Source: an uncultured Umboniibacter sp. (GTDB lineage: Bacteria; Pseudomonadota; Gammaproteobacteria; Pseudomonadales; DSM-25080). From it: a DNA stretch of 64,000 bases. The notes beneath the pieces are model-generated. The model did not search any database. It was given only the letters and a program-made list of their open reading frames with translations, and was not told the DNA's origin. The position numbers and the translations under genes were made by a program. The stretch covers positions 1 to 64,000 of the forward strand of contig NZ_CANMGY010000002.1 in assembly GCF_947497555.1 (NCBI RefSeq), written 5' to 3'. This document shows positions 45,554 to 54,236 of this stretch, piece by piece. Numbering within the stretch: the stretch's first letter is position 1; each line of letters opens with the position of its first letter.

Positions 45554-46312
45554 ATGAACCGTGATCGAGTAGCCTACACATCGCTAGAGCGAATCTATCC
45601 GCAAAGGATGGATCCTAGTAAGAACGCCGATAAAGACGCTATCGAGTTACACCAAAGCCGCTATCGCTTTGCATCCCAGCAGTTAATAGGCGACCGAATT
45701 CTAGATTTAGCCTGCGGCTGCGGCTACGGTACCGCGTTAATGGCGGAAGCGCATCCTGATAAAACCTTTGTCGGCGTGGATATCGATGAGACGGCCATTC
45801 TCTATGCCAGGCAGCATTATCAACGTCCTAATCTCAGTTATCTCAGCGGTGACGCCACTAAGTTTGCATCAAATCAGTACTTCGACACCCTTGTCAGTCT
45901 AGAGACTATCGAGCATCTGCCCTCGGTTCATGCGCTGCTGGAAAACTTTTCCAAATTACTTCGCGTCAATGGCAAACTGATTGCTTCGGTCCCCACTACT
46001 CCCACCTGTGACGGAAACCCTCATCATCTTCACGACTTTAGTGAGCGAAGCTTTAAACACCTGTTGCGACAGTTTGATTTTCAATTCCACACTGGCTTTG
46101 AACAGGTTCAAGAATGGGTGTATGACGATTTAATGGCCAATGAGCTAACGGAATCAACAAGTCGAGCTAAGGGTGTGGGTCGTAACTTGTTAAAATTCTA
46201 TTTACGAAGACCTTGGGCTCTCATTACCCGATTCCATGCGCTGCTAGTGCATGGTCGCTGTAATAAATATCTAACTGGTGTGTTTATTCGACATGCCTCA
46301 CAGATACATTAA
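45554..46312 (+). CDS. Class I SAM-dependent methyltransferase
   Basis: This 252-residue cytoplasmic methyltransferase has motif I ILDLACGCGYGTALM at about 49-63, followed by VGVDIDETAI (motif II) and an LETIEHL motif. It resembles small-molecule or lipid methyltransferases of the UbiE/type 11 kind; the acceptor is unknown. It stands alone on the plus strand, divergent from the ZIP transporter operon and convergent with a DUF2238 gene across an inverted repeat. Confidence 0.88.
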   Translation: MNRDRVAYTSLERIYPQRMDPSKNADKDAIELHQSRYRFASQQLIGDRILDLACGCGYGTALMAEAHPDKTFVGVDIDETAILYARQHYQRPNLSYLSGDATKFASNQYFDTLVSLETIEHLPSVHALLENFSKLLRVNGKLIASVPTTPTCDGNPHHLHDFSERSFKHLLRQFDFQFHTGFEQVQEWVYDDLMANELTESTSRAKGVGRNLLKFYLRRPWALITRFHALLVHGRCNKYLTGVFIRHASQIH

Positions 46313-46332
46313 CATCGCCGATTATTACAGCT

Positions 46333-46393
46333 AAGACTGCCCAGCTGTTGTGATCGGCCCACAAAATTGCTCTACAAACAAATGGGCAGTCTT
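46333..46393. terminator. Inverted repeat between convergent genes
   Basis: Perfect 11-base arms AAGACTGCCCA and TGGGCAGTCTT are about 39 bases apart, between the methyltransferase and DUF2238 genes. The long loop is unusual for an intrinsic terminator, but the position suits one. Confidence 0.5.
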
Positions 46394-46414
46394 CTTATGG
46401 TATTCAATCTAGCT

Positions 46415-47038
46415 TCAAGCCGTGGCGTGTGGTCTTCCACTTGAGCTACCTAGTTGAGAAAGCTGTCGATCATGCCACCGAGCTAAGACGATAATGGAAC
46501 AAATCGCACCAACTAAGGCAAGCGCCATATCCGACTGAGTATCCCAGACATAGCCTTGAGTTCCTAAGAACGCCTCAGCGTCTTCGCCACTGATCAACGC
46601 TACACGCCACTCAATCAATTCATAGAACGCACTAAATGCCAAGCAAACTGAGATAATGAACACATTCGTCCAGGCAATACTTTTGACCACCTCACGGCGA
46701 ATCAAAATTTCCCTCGCCAGCAAAGCGGGTATAAATCCCTGCGCAAAGTGACCAACTTTGTCGTAATTGTTGCGCTCCATGTCAAAGGTATCTCGTAACC
46801 AATCAAACGCCGGCACCTCCGCATAGGTATAATGGCCGCCAACCATCAATATCCAACAGTGCAGTAGGATAAAACCATAGAGCATTGGCGTCAGCGGGAA
46901 TCGTTTATAGGTTGCGCCTAGCAGTGCCAGACCAATCAGCGTAGGAAGTACCTCGAGGAACCAGGTAAACTGATCCTTTGGATTAATTCCCGACCAAACT
47001 AATACCACGGTAAAACCAATAAGCCACAATACTTTCAT
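46415..47038 (-). CDS. DUF2238 (YjdF-like) membrane protein
   Basis: The ATG at 47038 follows GGGAG, giving 207 residues; a longer reading from 47146 lies in the GNAT gene. This inner-membrane protein has about six hydrophobic helices. The pattern GGHYTYAEVPAFDWLRD followed by RNNYDKVGHFAQGF and FSAFYELIEW is diagnostic of DUF2238 (E. coli YjdF). Function is unknown. It begins 1 base after the GNAT stop, so the two are co-transcribed. Confidence 0.88.
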   Translation of the reverse strand: MKVLWLIGFTVVLVWSGINPKDQFTWFLEVLPTLIGLALLGATYKRFPLTPMLYGFILLHCWILMVGGHYTYAEVPAFDWLRDTFDMERNNYDKVGHFAQGFIPALLAREILIRREVVKSIAWTNVFIISVCLAFSAFYELIEWRVALISGEDAEAFLGTQGYVWDTQSDMALALVGAICSIIVLARWHDRQLSQLGSSSGRPHATA

Positions 47039-47039
47039 C

Positions 47040-47630
47040 TTAGGTACTCCCGTTGTTAAAGTCATTGGATAGCAGTCCAAAAATGGCACTATCAATCCAA
47101 CGTCGCTGTTTTTGTCGACATTCACGCATTGTCCCTTCATGCACAAAACCGCAACGTCTTAGGAGCGCAATTGAGGCCACATTTTCAGTGTCGACTATGG
47201 CATTGATACGGTGCACGCCTCGTTCTTTCAGCAGGTAATCTATCAGCCTACAACAACTTTCCTTGGCAAGGCCCTCACCCCAAAAGTCAGGATGAAAGGC
47301 ATAACCTATTTCAACTGAGCGATGCTTGTCATCCAAATTAAACACCACTAATCTGCCTATAAGCTGATCAAACTTTTGATGTATCACGGCGAGATGAATG
47401 GCAGCTTTTGATTCATGATATTGCTGAACCTGCTGAACGAACTCAGAGGCTTGGGAGGCATCTAGCCAAGTTTCATAGGGAAGGAAATCATTAACGACGT
47501 TATGCTTGTGCAAGGCGAAAAGCGGTTGCTGATGCGCGCTTTCAATAGGCGTTAAGCAACAACGTTCTGAAAATAAAACGGGTAAATTGGTTGGAAACAA
47601 AGTCCTAGGCGAGCTCATCTCTTTAATCAT
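47040..47630 (-). CDS. GNAT-family N-acetyltransferase (RimJ-like)
   Basis: The ATG at 47630 follows AGGGTG, giving 196 residues; an earlier in-frame start at 47693 lacks such a site. The transferase shows YAFHPDFWGEGLAKESCCRLIDY (acetyl-CoA site) and VDTENVASIALLRRCGFVHEG, the pattern of RimJ/RimL type acetyltransferases. These acetylate protein N-termini or small molecules. It leads into DUF2238 with a 1-base gap. The substrate cannot be read. Confidence 0.85.
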   Translation of the reverse strand: MIKEMSSPRTLFPTNLPVLFSERCCLTPIESAHQQPLFALHKHNVVNDFLPYETWLDASQASEFVQQVQQYHESKAAIHLAVIHQKFDQLIGRLVVFNLDDKHRSVEIGYAFHPDFWGEGLAKESCCRLIDYLLKERGVHRINAIVDTENVASIALLRRCGFVHEGTMRECRQKQRRWIDSAIFGLLSNDFNNGST

Positions 47631-47968
47631 AGGCACCCTATTAACTGAACGATATTTATTAAATTGCTCAGTCAACAGGGTAGCGCGAGTCACCGTAAAA
47701 GCAAATATTTAGTTACGTCGCATAGCTGTATTAGTCATAGGTGCTAGCAGTTTGAATTAGCTTAATAGGGTAGTTCTGAGTCATTATCCCCGAAGTGAGT
47801 AGCTGGCCAATTTTCATGACATTAGTAAGGGTAGACTCATCGCGCCGTAGCGAGGCTTAGCCTTAATAAGGTATTCGCGTCTTAATCACCTCAGCAGCGA
47901 TGCCTAATCGTTGCCCAGCGTTATTCAACAGACTATAGTGGATAGCTTTCCAGTATATCGAGGCTAAC

Positions 47969-48247
47969 ATGCTCAAACTACTAAGTGTCATCATTTCACT
48001 CGTCCTATTCGTCTCAGGCTGCAGTAACTCAAGCGCTAATGTCACAGCCGAAGAAGTGTATATCGACCGCGAAGGCTACTATCATCTTTGTGGTATTGGT
48101 GAGGGCCTAACCCCATGTGACAAGGAGTACGACACAGCAGAGAGCAATGAGGATATCGATGCTCAGGCGGAAGACATTCGTGAGGAAGAAATAGAGAACT
48201 TTGAGGAAACTATAAAGCGTTTGGAGAACGAGAAAGAGGTAAATTAA
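47969..48247 (+). CDS. Small acidic lipoprotein
   Basis: The protein has 92 residues. A leader with lipobox VSGC (Cys18) marks export and lipid attachment. The mature part is highly acidic (DAQAEDIREEEIENFEE) and probably helical at the C-terminus, with two cysteines (YHLCGIG, TPCD). A GAGGC precedes the ATG. I recognise no family. It stands alone between the GNAT gene and the CocE hydrolase. An outer-membrane or periplasmic role is inferred. Confidence 0.7.
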   Translation: MLKLLSVIISLVLFVSGCSNSSANVTAEEVYIDREGYYHLCGIGEGLTPCDKEYDTAESNEDIDAQAEDIREEEIENFEETIKRLENEKEVN

Positions 48248-48359
48248 CGCATTTCTCTTACTGGCTACTCCCTCTTGGGACAACCAATCTACCAGACTTC
48301 GCCATCTTACCTATCTCGATGGCTTAGTATCTCAATACCACCAAATACGACGGACAACG

Positions 48360-50282
48360 TTAGGGTAAGACTGGAAATTCCACATAACCAGCGATTTCAG
48401 GTCCGGTAAAGACGCTATTTTCCGCAATAACTCCACTCACCTCATCATAATTATTTCCCCCGGTGTTAAGGTTTCGCTCAATTCGGGGGTAATTTGAGGA
48501 GCTGATCTCAACGCGAATTTGATGCCCCTTAAGAAAGGTATTAGCCGTGGTGTGGAGGTCAATTTCAATCTGATAGCGTTCGCCGGGCTTCATCAAAGTG
48601 GCTTCGGTTAAGCTATCCCGATAGCGCATTCTCAGCATTCCCTCCTGGATATTAAATGCCTCACCGGTTGGGTAAACATCCACAAGCTTCACGCTGAAAT
48701 CCGTATCCACTGCCGAGGACGACACGGTTAATACAGCCCGAATACGCCCCGCCATCTCAACATTATGATCTAACACCTCGCTGGTGTAGACCAGCACATC
48801 TTCGCGCTGTTCAATCGCTCGTTGATCATAGCCTCCAGCTTCAGTATCGGTTCCTGTGCAACAGGTATGACCTCCCAATGAGGGTACAGGATCCGCAGGG
48901 TCATAACTAAACTCGTCTACCGACATGTTTTCAGGGGGCGCACTCAGCAGAACACCATCCCCATCTAAACTATTTGCTCCGCGAGAGCTACTAAGGTACC
49001 AGCGCTGGTACTCGGACCCCTCAGGCGGCCAGGTTTCTGTTGATCGCCATTCATTCGTGCCTAACTGATAATACTGAATTCGGGGGCGATCAAGCACGGC
49101 GTTACGCTCACCCTTGAGCCAGAAATTGTACCAATCCCGCTGCAACTGAGCATAATCAAAACGAGCATCGCCGACTTCCCTTGTACCAACTCGAGTGTCT
49201 TCCTTTACATCGTCATAGTTACAGTGAGTGCCTGGACCAATTACTAGAAACTGATGTTCCTTCGCTTGCTCAGTTTGTGCATTGCGCTCGAATGTTTCCA
49301 TCATGGCTAAGGTTTCTGTTGCCCCATAGTCGTACCAAGAGTCCATGAATAACATAGGGATGCTAGTCGAATCCTCAGCGGTAACTAAATCGAGATTTCT
49401 AAAATAATCACCATCGGGATGTGACTCACGCCAGCGCCTAAAGTCATTGTCGGGAACGCCCGCTCTATCTAGCACGTCTATCACGGGTAGCGAAGCGAGC
49501 GCGTCGAGATAACGCGAGAAGTCAATTGGAGGAGTCATTTCAATTGGCTCAACTAAGCTCTGAAAGTACTCGCCTCGCGCCGTCCCAGGGGGAGGTTGAG
49601 TATAAACCTTTGAACCACTTCCGGCGAACCAGCCAGCAGTCTGACCTAACTCAAAGGCTCCGCCACTAAACGCCTGCCAAGCCCTTCCCGGCTCGTAATA
49701 GCCTGACGCCGCTGACATCGGAATCGCGGTGACTAAACTAGGGTGGTTAGTAGCAGCCAGCACGACTTGTGTCTCACCTAAATAACTGCAACCGGCTAGT
49801 GCTACCTTACCATTTGACCAAGGTTGTTCTATTAGCCAATCAAGGGTGTCTATGCCATCTGTTCTGCGCCCCGCTGCGATAGCATATTCACCACCTGACT
49901 CAAAGCGTCCTCGAATATCCTGAATGACAATAGCATAGCCCTGTTCAACCAGTTCGGCCCAAACTGGATTCCATTCAAAAGTATTATTTTTGTTGTAGAC
50001 CGTACGAATTAGCACGGCAGGAAGATTGACTTGGTGGGTGGTAGAGAGATAGATATCGGTAGACAACTCTACGCCGTCGCGCATTGGCACCATCTGGCTC
50101 TTTAAACGCTGAAGTTCGGCAGCAGAACTTTGGTTAATAAGTAGCAGAGTAAGGCCAAGAAATTGAGATAGATAACGAAGATAAAACGAACTCAACGAAG
50201 CGAACTTATCAAGCCATAAAACACTGCCATGGTTGTTCAAGCTGTTCCAAGAAGGCGACTCTAATTTATTTCGTAGTGGCAT
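48360..50282 (-). CDS. CocE/NonD-family hydrolase, exported
   Basis: This 640-residue serine hydrolase of the X-Pro dipeptidyl-peptidase/cocaine-esterase family has its nucleophile Ser166 in AGCSYLGE. The catalytic domain begins near VPMRDGVELSTDIY, with QDIRGRFESGG, and the C-terminal jelly-roll domain ends with RVEISSSNYPRIERN, as in other CocE proteins. A hydrophobic segment near 33-55 with an ASAAE-like end may be a signal peptide, but the N-terminus is longer than usual. It hydrolyses an ester or amide; the substrate is unknown. Confidence 0.88.
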   Translation of the reverse strand: MPLRNKLESPSWNSLNNHGSVLWLDKFASLSSFYLRYLSQFLGLTLLLINQSSAAELQRLKSQMVPMRDGVELSTDIYLSTTHQVNLPAVLIRTVYNKNNTFEWNPVWAELVEQGYAIVIQDIRGRFESGGEYAIAAGRRTDGIDTLDWLIEQPWSNGKVALAGCSYLGETQVVLAATNHPSLVTAIPMSAASGYYEPGRAWQAFSGGAFELGQTAGWFAGSGSKVYTQPPPGTARGEYFQSLVEPIEMTPPIDFSRYLDALASLPVIDVLDRAGVPDNDFRRWRESHPDGDYFRNLDLVTAEDSTSIPMLFMDSWYDYGATETLAMMETFERNAQTEQAKEHQFLVIGPGTHCNYDDVKEDTRVGTREVGDARFDYAQLQRDWYNFWLKGERNAVLDRPRIQYYQLGTNEWRSTETWPPEGSEYQRWYLSSSRGANSLDGDGVLLSAPPENMSVDEFSYDPADPVPSLGGHTCCTGTDTEAGGYDQRAIEQREDVLVYTSEVLDHNVEMAGRIRAVLTVSSSAVDTDFSVKLVDVYPTGEAFNIQEGMLRMRYRDSLTEATLMKPGERYQIEIDLHTTANTFLKGHQIRVEISSSNYPRIERNLNTGGNNYDEVSGVIAENSVFTGPEIAGYVEFPVLP

Positions 50283-50477
50283 GATTCCTTCCCAAGCTGG
50301 GCTAAAAAACCATCTTCCCCTCGAATTACCTAAGTCATCAAGCTAAGTATTTTCATCTCTACTTGAATTCCTTTGGTAGTTCATAAGTCGCTAGAGAAAA
50401 TTGCGCCCTAATAAAGCGCAAAAAAGGGAGTTTTCAGTCGGCGCTTTGACGGCATACCATGGAAATCTGACGAGCTC

Positions 50478-51455
50478 CTATAGCCATCGCTTCCAACGAA
50501 AATATAATATCATCAGTATTGTTAGCCCCACACAACTAATGCTAACCCACCAAAACGCTTGGTCGTTTTCTACGCCTGGCATTCCGCCAACATTAATGCC
50601 CATTAATCCGGTGAAGAATCCTAGCGGAAGAAACAGGGCGGCAACGATAGTCAGCAAGTAACTTCGTTGATTGAGCTGTTCGGCCGATCGAGCAGCTAAC
50701 TCCTCGAGTGCCATGGCAGTTCTCTCGCGAACTAAATCTAAATCCTCAACATGACGAACCTGACGATCTGAAATACTGCGTAACCTCAGCCGGTCTGAGT
50801 CATCTAACCAAGTTAATGGTTCACTTTCCAGACGATGCAGTGCTTCACGCTGAGGCGTTAGATAGCGTTTTAGACTAATTACTCTGCGTCTCAACTTCAT
50901 TAAATCCGTTCGTAAAGACTGGTCATCATCATCCAGCAATCGCTGTTCATTGTTAAGCAGTTCATCTTCTAACGCATCCACGGTGTTAGTCATCCGGCCA
51001 ACAATCGCCTCAATCCAATCTACCAACAACTGTCCGATGGACACTGGGCCCTCTTGCTCATTGAGTTTCGCCAACACATCTTGAGTAGATAATAAATGCC
51101 TTCGTCGTGTTGAAATCATTCGCTGCCCATCGGTCCATATTCGCACGGCAACCATGTCCTCTGGTTCCGCACCTTCATTAAGGTTAACGCCGCGTAGGAT
51201 GAGCAGTAAATTGTCATTGCGACGTAGGAAGTTGGGGCGAGTATCCTCGGATAACAACTCTTCAATAGCGAGCTCATTGAGGTGACTCTCATCTTGGATC
51301 CATGAGGTTGCCTGGGGATCTTCAAAGTCAAAGTGAAGCCAAATATTATTGCCATTAGCCCAAGAGGAATCATCCCATGTTAAGGTTGATACACCGCCTT
51401 TGCCATCTAATTCCAGTGCGTGAACTAGCCCGCTAGGTGCACTAATCTTCGCCAT
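50478..51455 (-). CDS. zntB: CorA-family zinc transporter ZntB
   Basis: This 325-residue inner-membrane protein of the CorA/ZntB type has a large cytoplasmic alpha/beta N-terminal domain and two C-terminal helices. The signature loop is GINVGGMPGVEN (ZntB has GMN or GIN followed by VGG in this place). The cytosolic helix bundle (LRTDLMKLRRRVISLKRYL) is typical. ZntB mediates zinc movement, though direction is debated. It is monocistronic and is not close to other zinc genes. Confidence 0.88.
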   Translation of the reverse strand: MAKISAPSGLVHALELDGKGGVSTLTWDDSSWANGNNIWLHFDFEDPQATSWIQDESHLNELAIEELLSEDTRPNFLRRNDNLLLILRGVNLNEGAEPEDMVAVRIWTDGQRMISTRRRHLLSTQDVLAKLNEQEGPVSIGQLLVDWIEAIVGRMTNTVDALEDELLNNEQRLLDDDDQSLRTDLMKLRRRVISLKRYLTPQREALHRLESEPLTWLDDSDRLRLRSISDRQVRHVEDLDLVRERTAMALEELAARSAEQLNQRSYLLTIVAALFLPLGFFTGLMGINVGGMPGVENDQAFWWVSISCVGLTILMILYFRWKRWL

Positions 51456-51637
51456 GATATTTGGCCTCTAGAAAAAAATTGTTTTGCACCACTGCTGTGG
51501 TGAACTAACACTCTGTGTTCAATATTTAGCAATCTTTTAATGCTAGTTCTTATATTGGGCTAGTCAATTTCGAGCAATAGACCACCGTCATTCGCCGCTT
51601 TTCTAGCTCAACGCTTATACCCTCGCAACCCCTAGGT

Positions 51638-52420
51638 TCAACCGCTAATTTCCTCGCTGAATTTACGTCTCATTAGCCTTTGGTAAACCCGAGGAAACAA
51701 CCAATACAGAACTTTTGCAAAGCTCGTAAAGATATCGAAATAAAGACGTTCGTCACGACGATGAATGGCACGCATAATTTTTGTTACCACACTGTCCAGG
51801 GTCTGAACATTACCTGCAGTTGATCGAGGTTTATTCGTCATACCTCCGGCTCCATCAAGCGCATTATGCTCTATAGGCGTTGCTACGAAAGTTGGGTAAA
51901 CCATTAGAATGGACAGCCCTAAATGACTACTTTCGGCGCGAAGTGTTTCAAAATACTGAGTTAGGGCTGACTTTGCTGCACAGTAGCCCGCCCTGCCCGC
52001 CACCGGCATCCAACCCGCCATAGAACCTAAGTTAACAATGAGTGTGGCATCCTGATTCAAGCGTTCAAAAAGCCCAGAAACGAGTTGCACGGGCGCGAAA
52101 TAATCCACCTGCATCACTCGCTTAACAACCTCCAGTTCCGTTTCACAGGCCAGCGACCGATGAGTGATTCCTGCGCTGTTGATTAATAGCGCTAAGTTTC
52201 CGGTCAATAAATTTAGCTTGTTAAGCAATGCCTCGATTTCGCTGGTGCTCGTCAGATCTGCCACTAAGGCTTCACTCCCCGCTAAACGTGTGGAGAGCGC
52301 CGAGAGGGCTTCGCGATTGATATCCACGAGAATTAATCGGTGGCTACTCACAAGCTGCTCGGCTAATGCCTCACCAATACCTGAAGCGGCGCCGGTGATT
52401 ACGGCTATGGGTTTAGTCAT
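51638..52420 (-). CDS. Short-chain dehydrogenase/reductase (SDR)
   Basis: This 260-residue classical SDR has the nucleotide-binding TGAASGIGEAL at 9-19, the NSAG segment at about 81-84, and the catalytic Ser133, Tyr146 and Lys150 (YCAAK). A hydrophobic tail with YWLFPRVYQRLM suggests membrane association. It overlaps the upstream epimerase gene by 8 bases and is the last gene of the FMO-BASS operon. It would oxidise or reduce a carbonyl or hydroxyl of the operon's substrate. Confidence 0.9.
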   Translation of the reverse strand: MTKPIAVITGAASGIGEALAEQLVSSHRLILVDINREALSALSTRLAGSEALVADLTSTSEIEALLNKLNLLTGNLALLINSAGITHRSLACETELEVVKRVMQVDYFAPVQLVSGLFERLNQDATLIVNLGSMAGWMPVAGRAGYCAAKSALTQYFETLRAESSHLGLSILMVYPTFVATPIEHNALDGAGGMTNKPRSTAGNVQTLDSVVTKIMRAIHRRDERLYFDIFTSFAKVLYWLFPRVYQRLMRRKFSEEISG

Positions 52421-53348
52421 CTTTCGCTCGCTGTGCAGCTAAATAAAAATCAAAGGTCTCTCGTGAGCTTTTACTCGGAGTGTAAGGAAACTTTTCAATT
52501 AACTTTTTATTATCTAATACTGGACGATAGCGTAAAAAGTCGAGTTGCTCGGGACCGTAGGGAGTGAGTCGAAGTATGCGTCCGATTGACAGTAAAAAAC
52601 GCAGCACGCCGGCGGGTATATCAAGCAACGGCTTACCCAATATTTTCGCCACCTCGCGTATCGATACGGCACCCGTTCCCGCAACGTTGAACACCCCCGA
52701 GATATCCCCTTCGATACCGTGAATAATGATATTGACGAGATCCTCATCCCAAATAAACACAAAGGGCGAACTCGAACCGCGCACGGCCAAAATGCGGGAG
52801 CGCTGAAATAACCGCGTTATTAAGTTATCAGTGGCCTCGCCGAGTACCGTGCCCGGGCGAAGTATTAGCTGCTGTAGTTCAGGGTTCGAATTTCTGAAGC
52901 CGGAAAGTAACTCTTCGACTAATCGCTTATGGCGTGAGTAGGAGAAGCTGTCATTACCGCGAAGCGGGTCTGTTTCAGATAACCACTCTGGGTTATCAGC
53001 ATGGTAGCCATACGCAGCACCACTGCTGGTGACCGTAAAATGAGCAACCCCACCAATCAACGCACATTCGACCAGGTTTCTGGTGCCATTAACATCGATG
53101 TCATAGTCTCTAGCCTCATCCGCAGACGGACTGACGATACTGGCCAAATGAATAATATGGGTAATTCCCCAAGTTTTTAGTCGCTCAGCGAGTTGCTCAG
53201 AACGAATATCCATTTGTTGGTAGTGATAGTTGTGGCTTGCGTCAGGAGCTAAATCGATACCAAAAACGTCATAGTCTTTGCTTAGTCGAGCAACCAGACG
53301 CTTGCCGACGTAGCCCTCCGAGCCGGTAATAAGAATTCGCTTTATCAT
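52413..53348 (-). CDS. NAD(P)-dependent epimerase/dehydratase-like protein
   Basis: This 311-residue extended SDR has a GSEGYVG nucleotide-binding motif at 9-15 and an active-site Tyr137/Lys141 pair (YSRHK). It resembles the 3-beta-hydroxysteroid dehydrogenase or nucleotide-sugar epimerase group; the presence of a bile-acid-type transporter and an FMO next to it favours an oxidoreductase. It overlaps BASS (4 bases) and SDR (8 bases), so translation is coupled. The substrate is not known. Confidence 0.88.
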   Translation of the reverse strand: MIKRILITGSEGYVGKRLVARLSKDYDVFGIDLAPDASHNYHYQQMDIRSEQLAERLKTWGITHIIHLASIVSPSADEARDYDIDVNGTRNLVECALIGGVAHFTVTSSGAAYGYHADNPEWLSETDPLRGNDSFSYSRHKRLVEELLSGFRNSNPELQQLILRPGTVLGEATDNLITRLFQRSRILAVRGSSSPFVFIWDEDLVNIIIHGIEGDISGVFNVAGTGAVSIREVAKILGKPLLDIPAGVLRFLLSIGRILRLTPYGPEQLDFLRYRPVLDNKKLIEKFPYTPSKSSRETFDFYLAAQRAKDD

Positions 53349-54235
53349 CTCCCTGCCTTGAGCAACTCAATGTTTGTCCGTCTTGCCCACCAGCTACTCA
53401 GCGCCAAACCACTGGTTAAATGCCAAATACTCCAGGCTCCTGCAATGATGGCCATCTCGCCATAACCTGGGAAAAAGCTAAAGATAATGCCCAACCCCAA
53501 ACCGGAGTTCTGAATACCTGTTTCCAGCGTCACCGCTCGACGATCCGCGCTATCGAGGCGCGCCAAGGTTGCCATGCCAAAACCCATACTCAAGGCCACG
53601 AGGTTGTGCAGAATCACCAATAGCGCGTAGCCCGTTACACCTGCCGCAAATTGCTCCCAATGCGAACCCAATGCAATCAGCGCAAAGCTGAGCAGCAGTA
53701 CGAGGGAGAAGCGGCGAAAGGGTGTTTCAAATCTGGCGGCGAGTGCCGGCCAACGATGACGAACTAATAAACCAAGTATCAACGGTACGATTAACACCCC
53801 GAACACAAAGCTCACAATACCCACAACGCCCACATCAATAGCCGTAACTAAGCCAGCCGTCTCGGGATTCAGTGAGGCATAAAGTAGGAAGTTTGCCGGT
53901 GTCGCGAACGCCGCCACTGAGCTCGAAACAGCGGTCATCGACACCGACAAAGCCGCGTTACCTCGTGCTAGATAGGTCATGATGTTGGAGAAGGTTCCGC
54001 CTGGGCAGCAGCCAACAAGAAGCAGGCCTAGCGCCACTTCGGCTGGCACCTTAAAAGCAATCGTAATAACGTAGCTGACGAAGGGTAAGAGAATAAACTG
54101 ACAGACCAACCCTACTGCTGCAGCCTTCGGCATAACCGCCACACGTTTAAAGTCTGCTGGGGTTAGGCTCAGCGCGATGCCGAACATCATACAGCCCAAC
54201 ACCAAATTTAGCGCAATCATAAAGCCAGGTGACAT
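53345..54235 (-). CDS. Bile acid:sodium symporter (BASS) family transporter
   Basis: This 296-residue inner-membrane protein with about nine or ten helices fits the BASS/SBF family. The motif VGCCPGGTFSNIMTYLARGNAALS is typical of the sodium and substrate site, followed by the crossover region ETGIQNSGLGLGI. These carriers import organic anions such as bile acids, pantoate or keto acids with sodium. It is sandwiched between FMO (1-base gap) and the epimerase (4-base overlap). The cargo is probably the substrate of the flanking enzymes. Confidence 0.92.
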   Translation of the reverse strand: MSPGFMIALNLVLGCMMFGIALSLTPADFKRVAVMPKAAAVGLVCQFILLPFVSYVITIAFKVPAEVALGLLLVGCCPGGTFSNIMTYLARGNAALSVSMTAVSSSVAAFATPANFLLYASLNPETAGLVTAIDVGVVGIVSFVFGVLIVPLILGLLVRHRWPALAARFETPFRRFSLVLLLSFALIALGSHWEQFAAGVTGYALLVILHNLVALSMGFGMATLARLDSADRRAVTLETGIQNSGLGLGIIFSFFPGYGEMAIIAGAWSIWHLTSGLALSSWWARRTNIELLKAGR

Positions 54236-54236
54236 A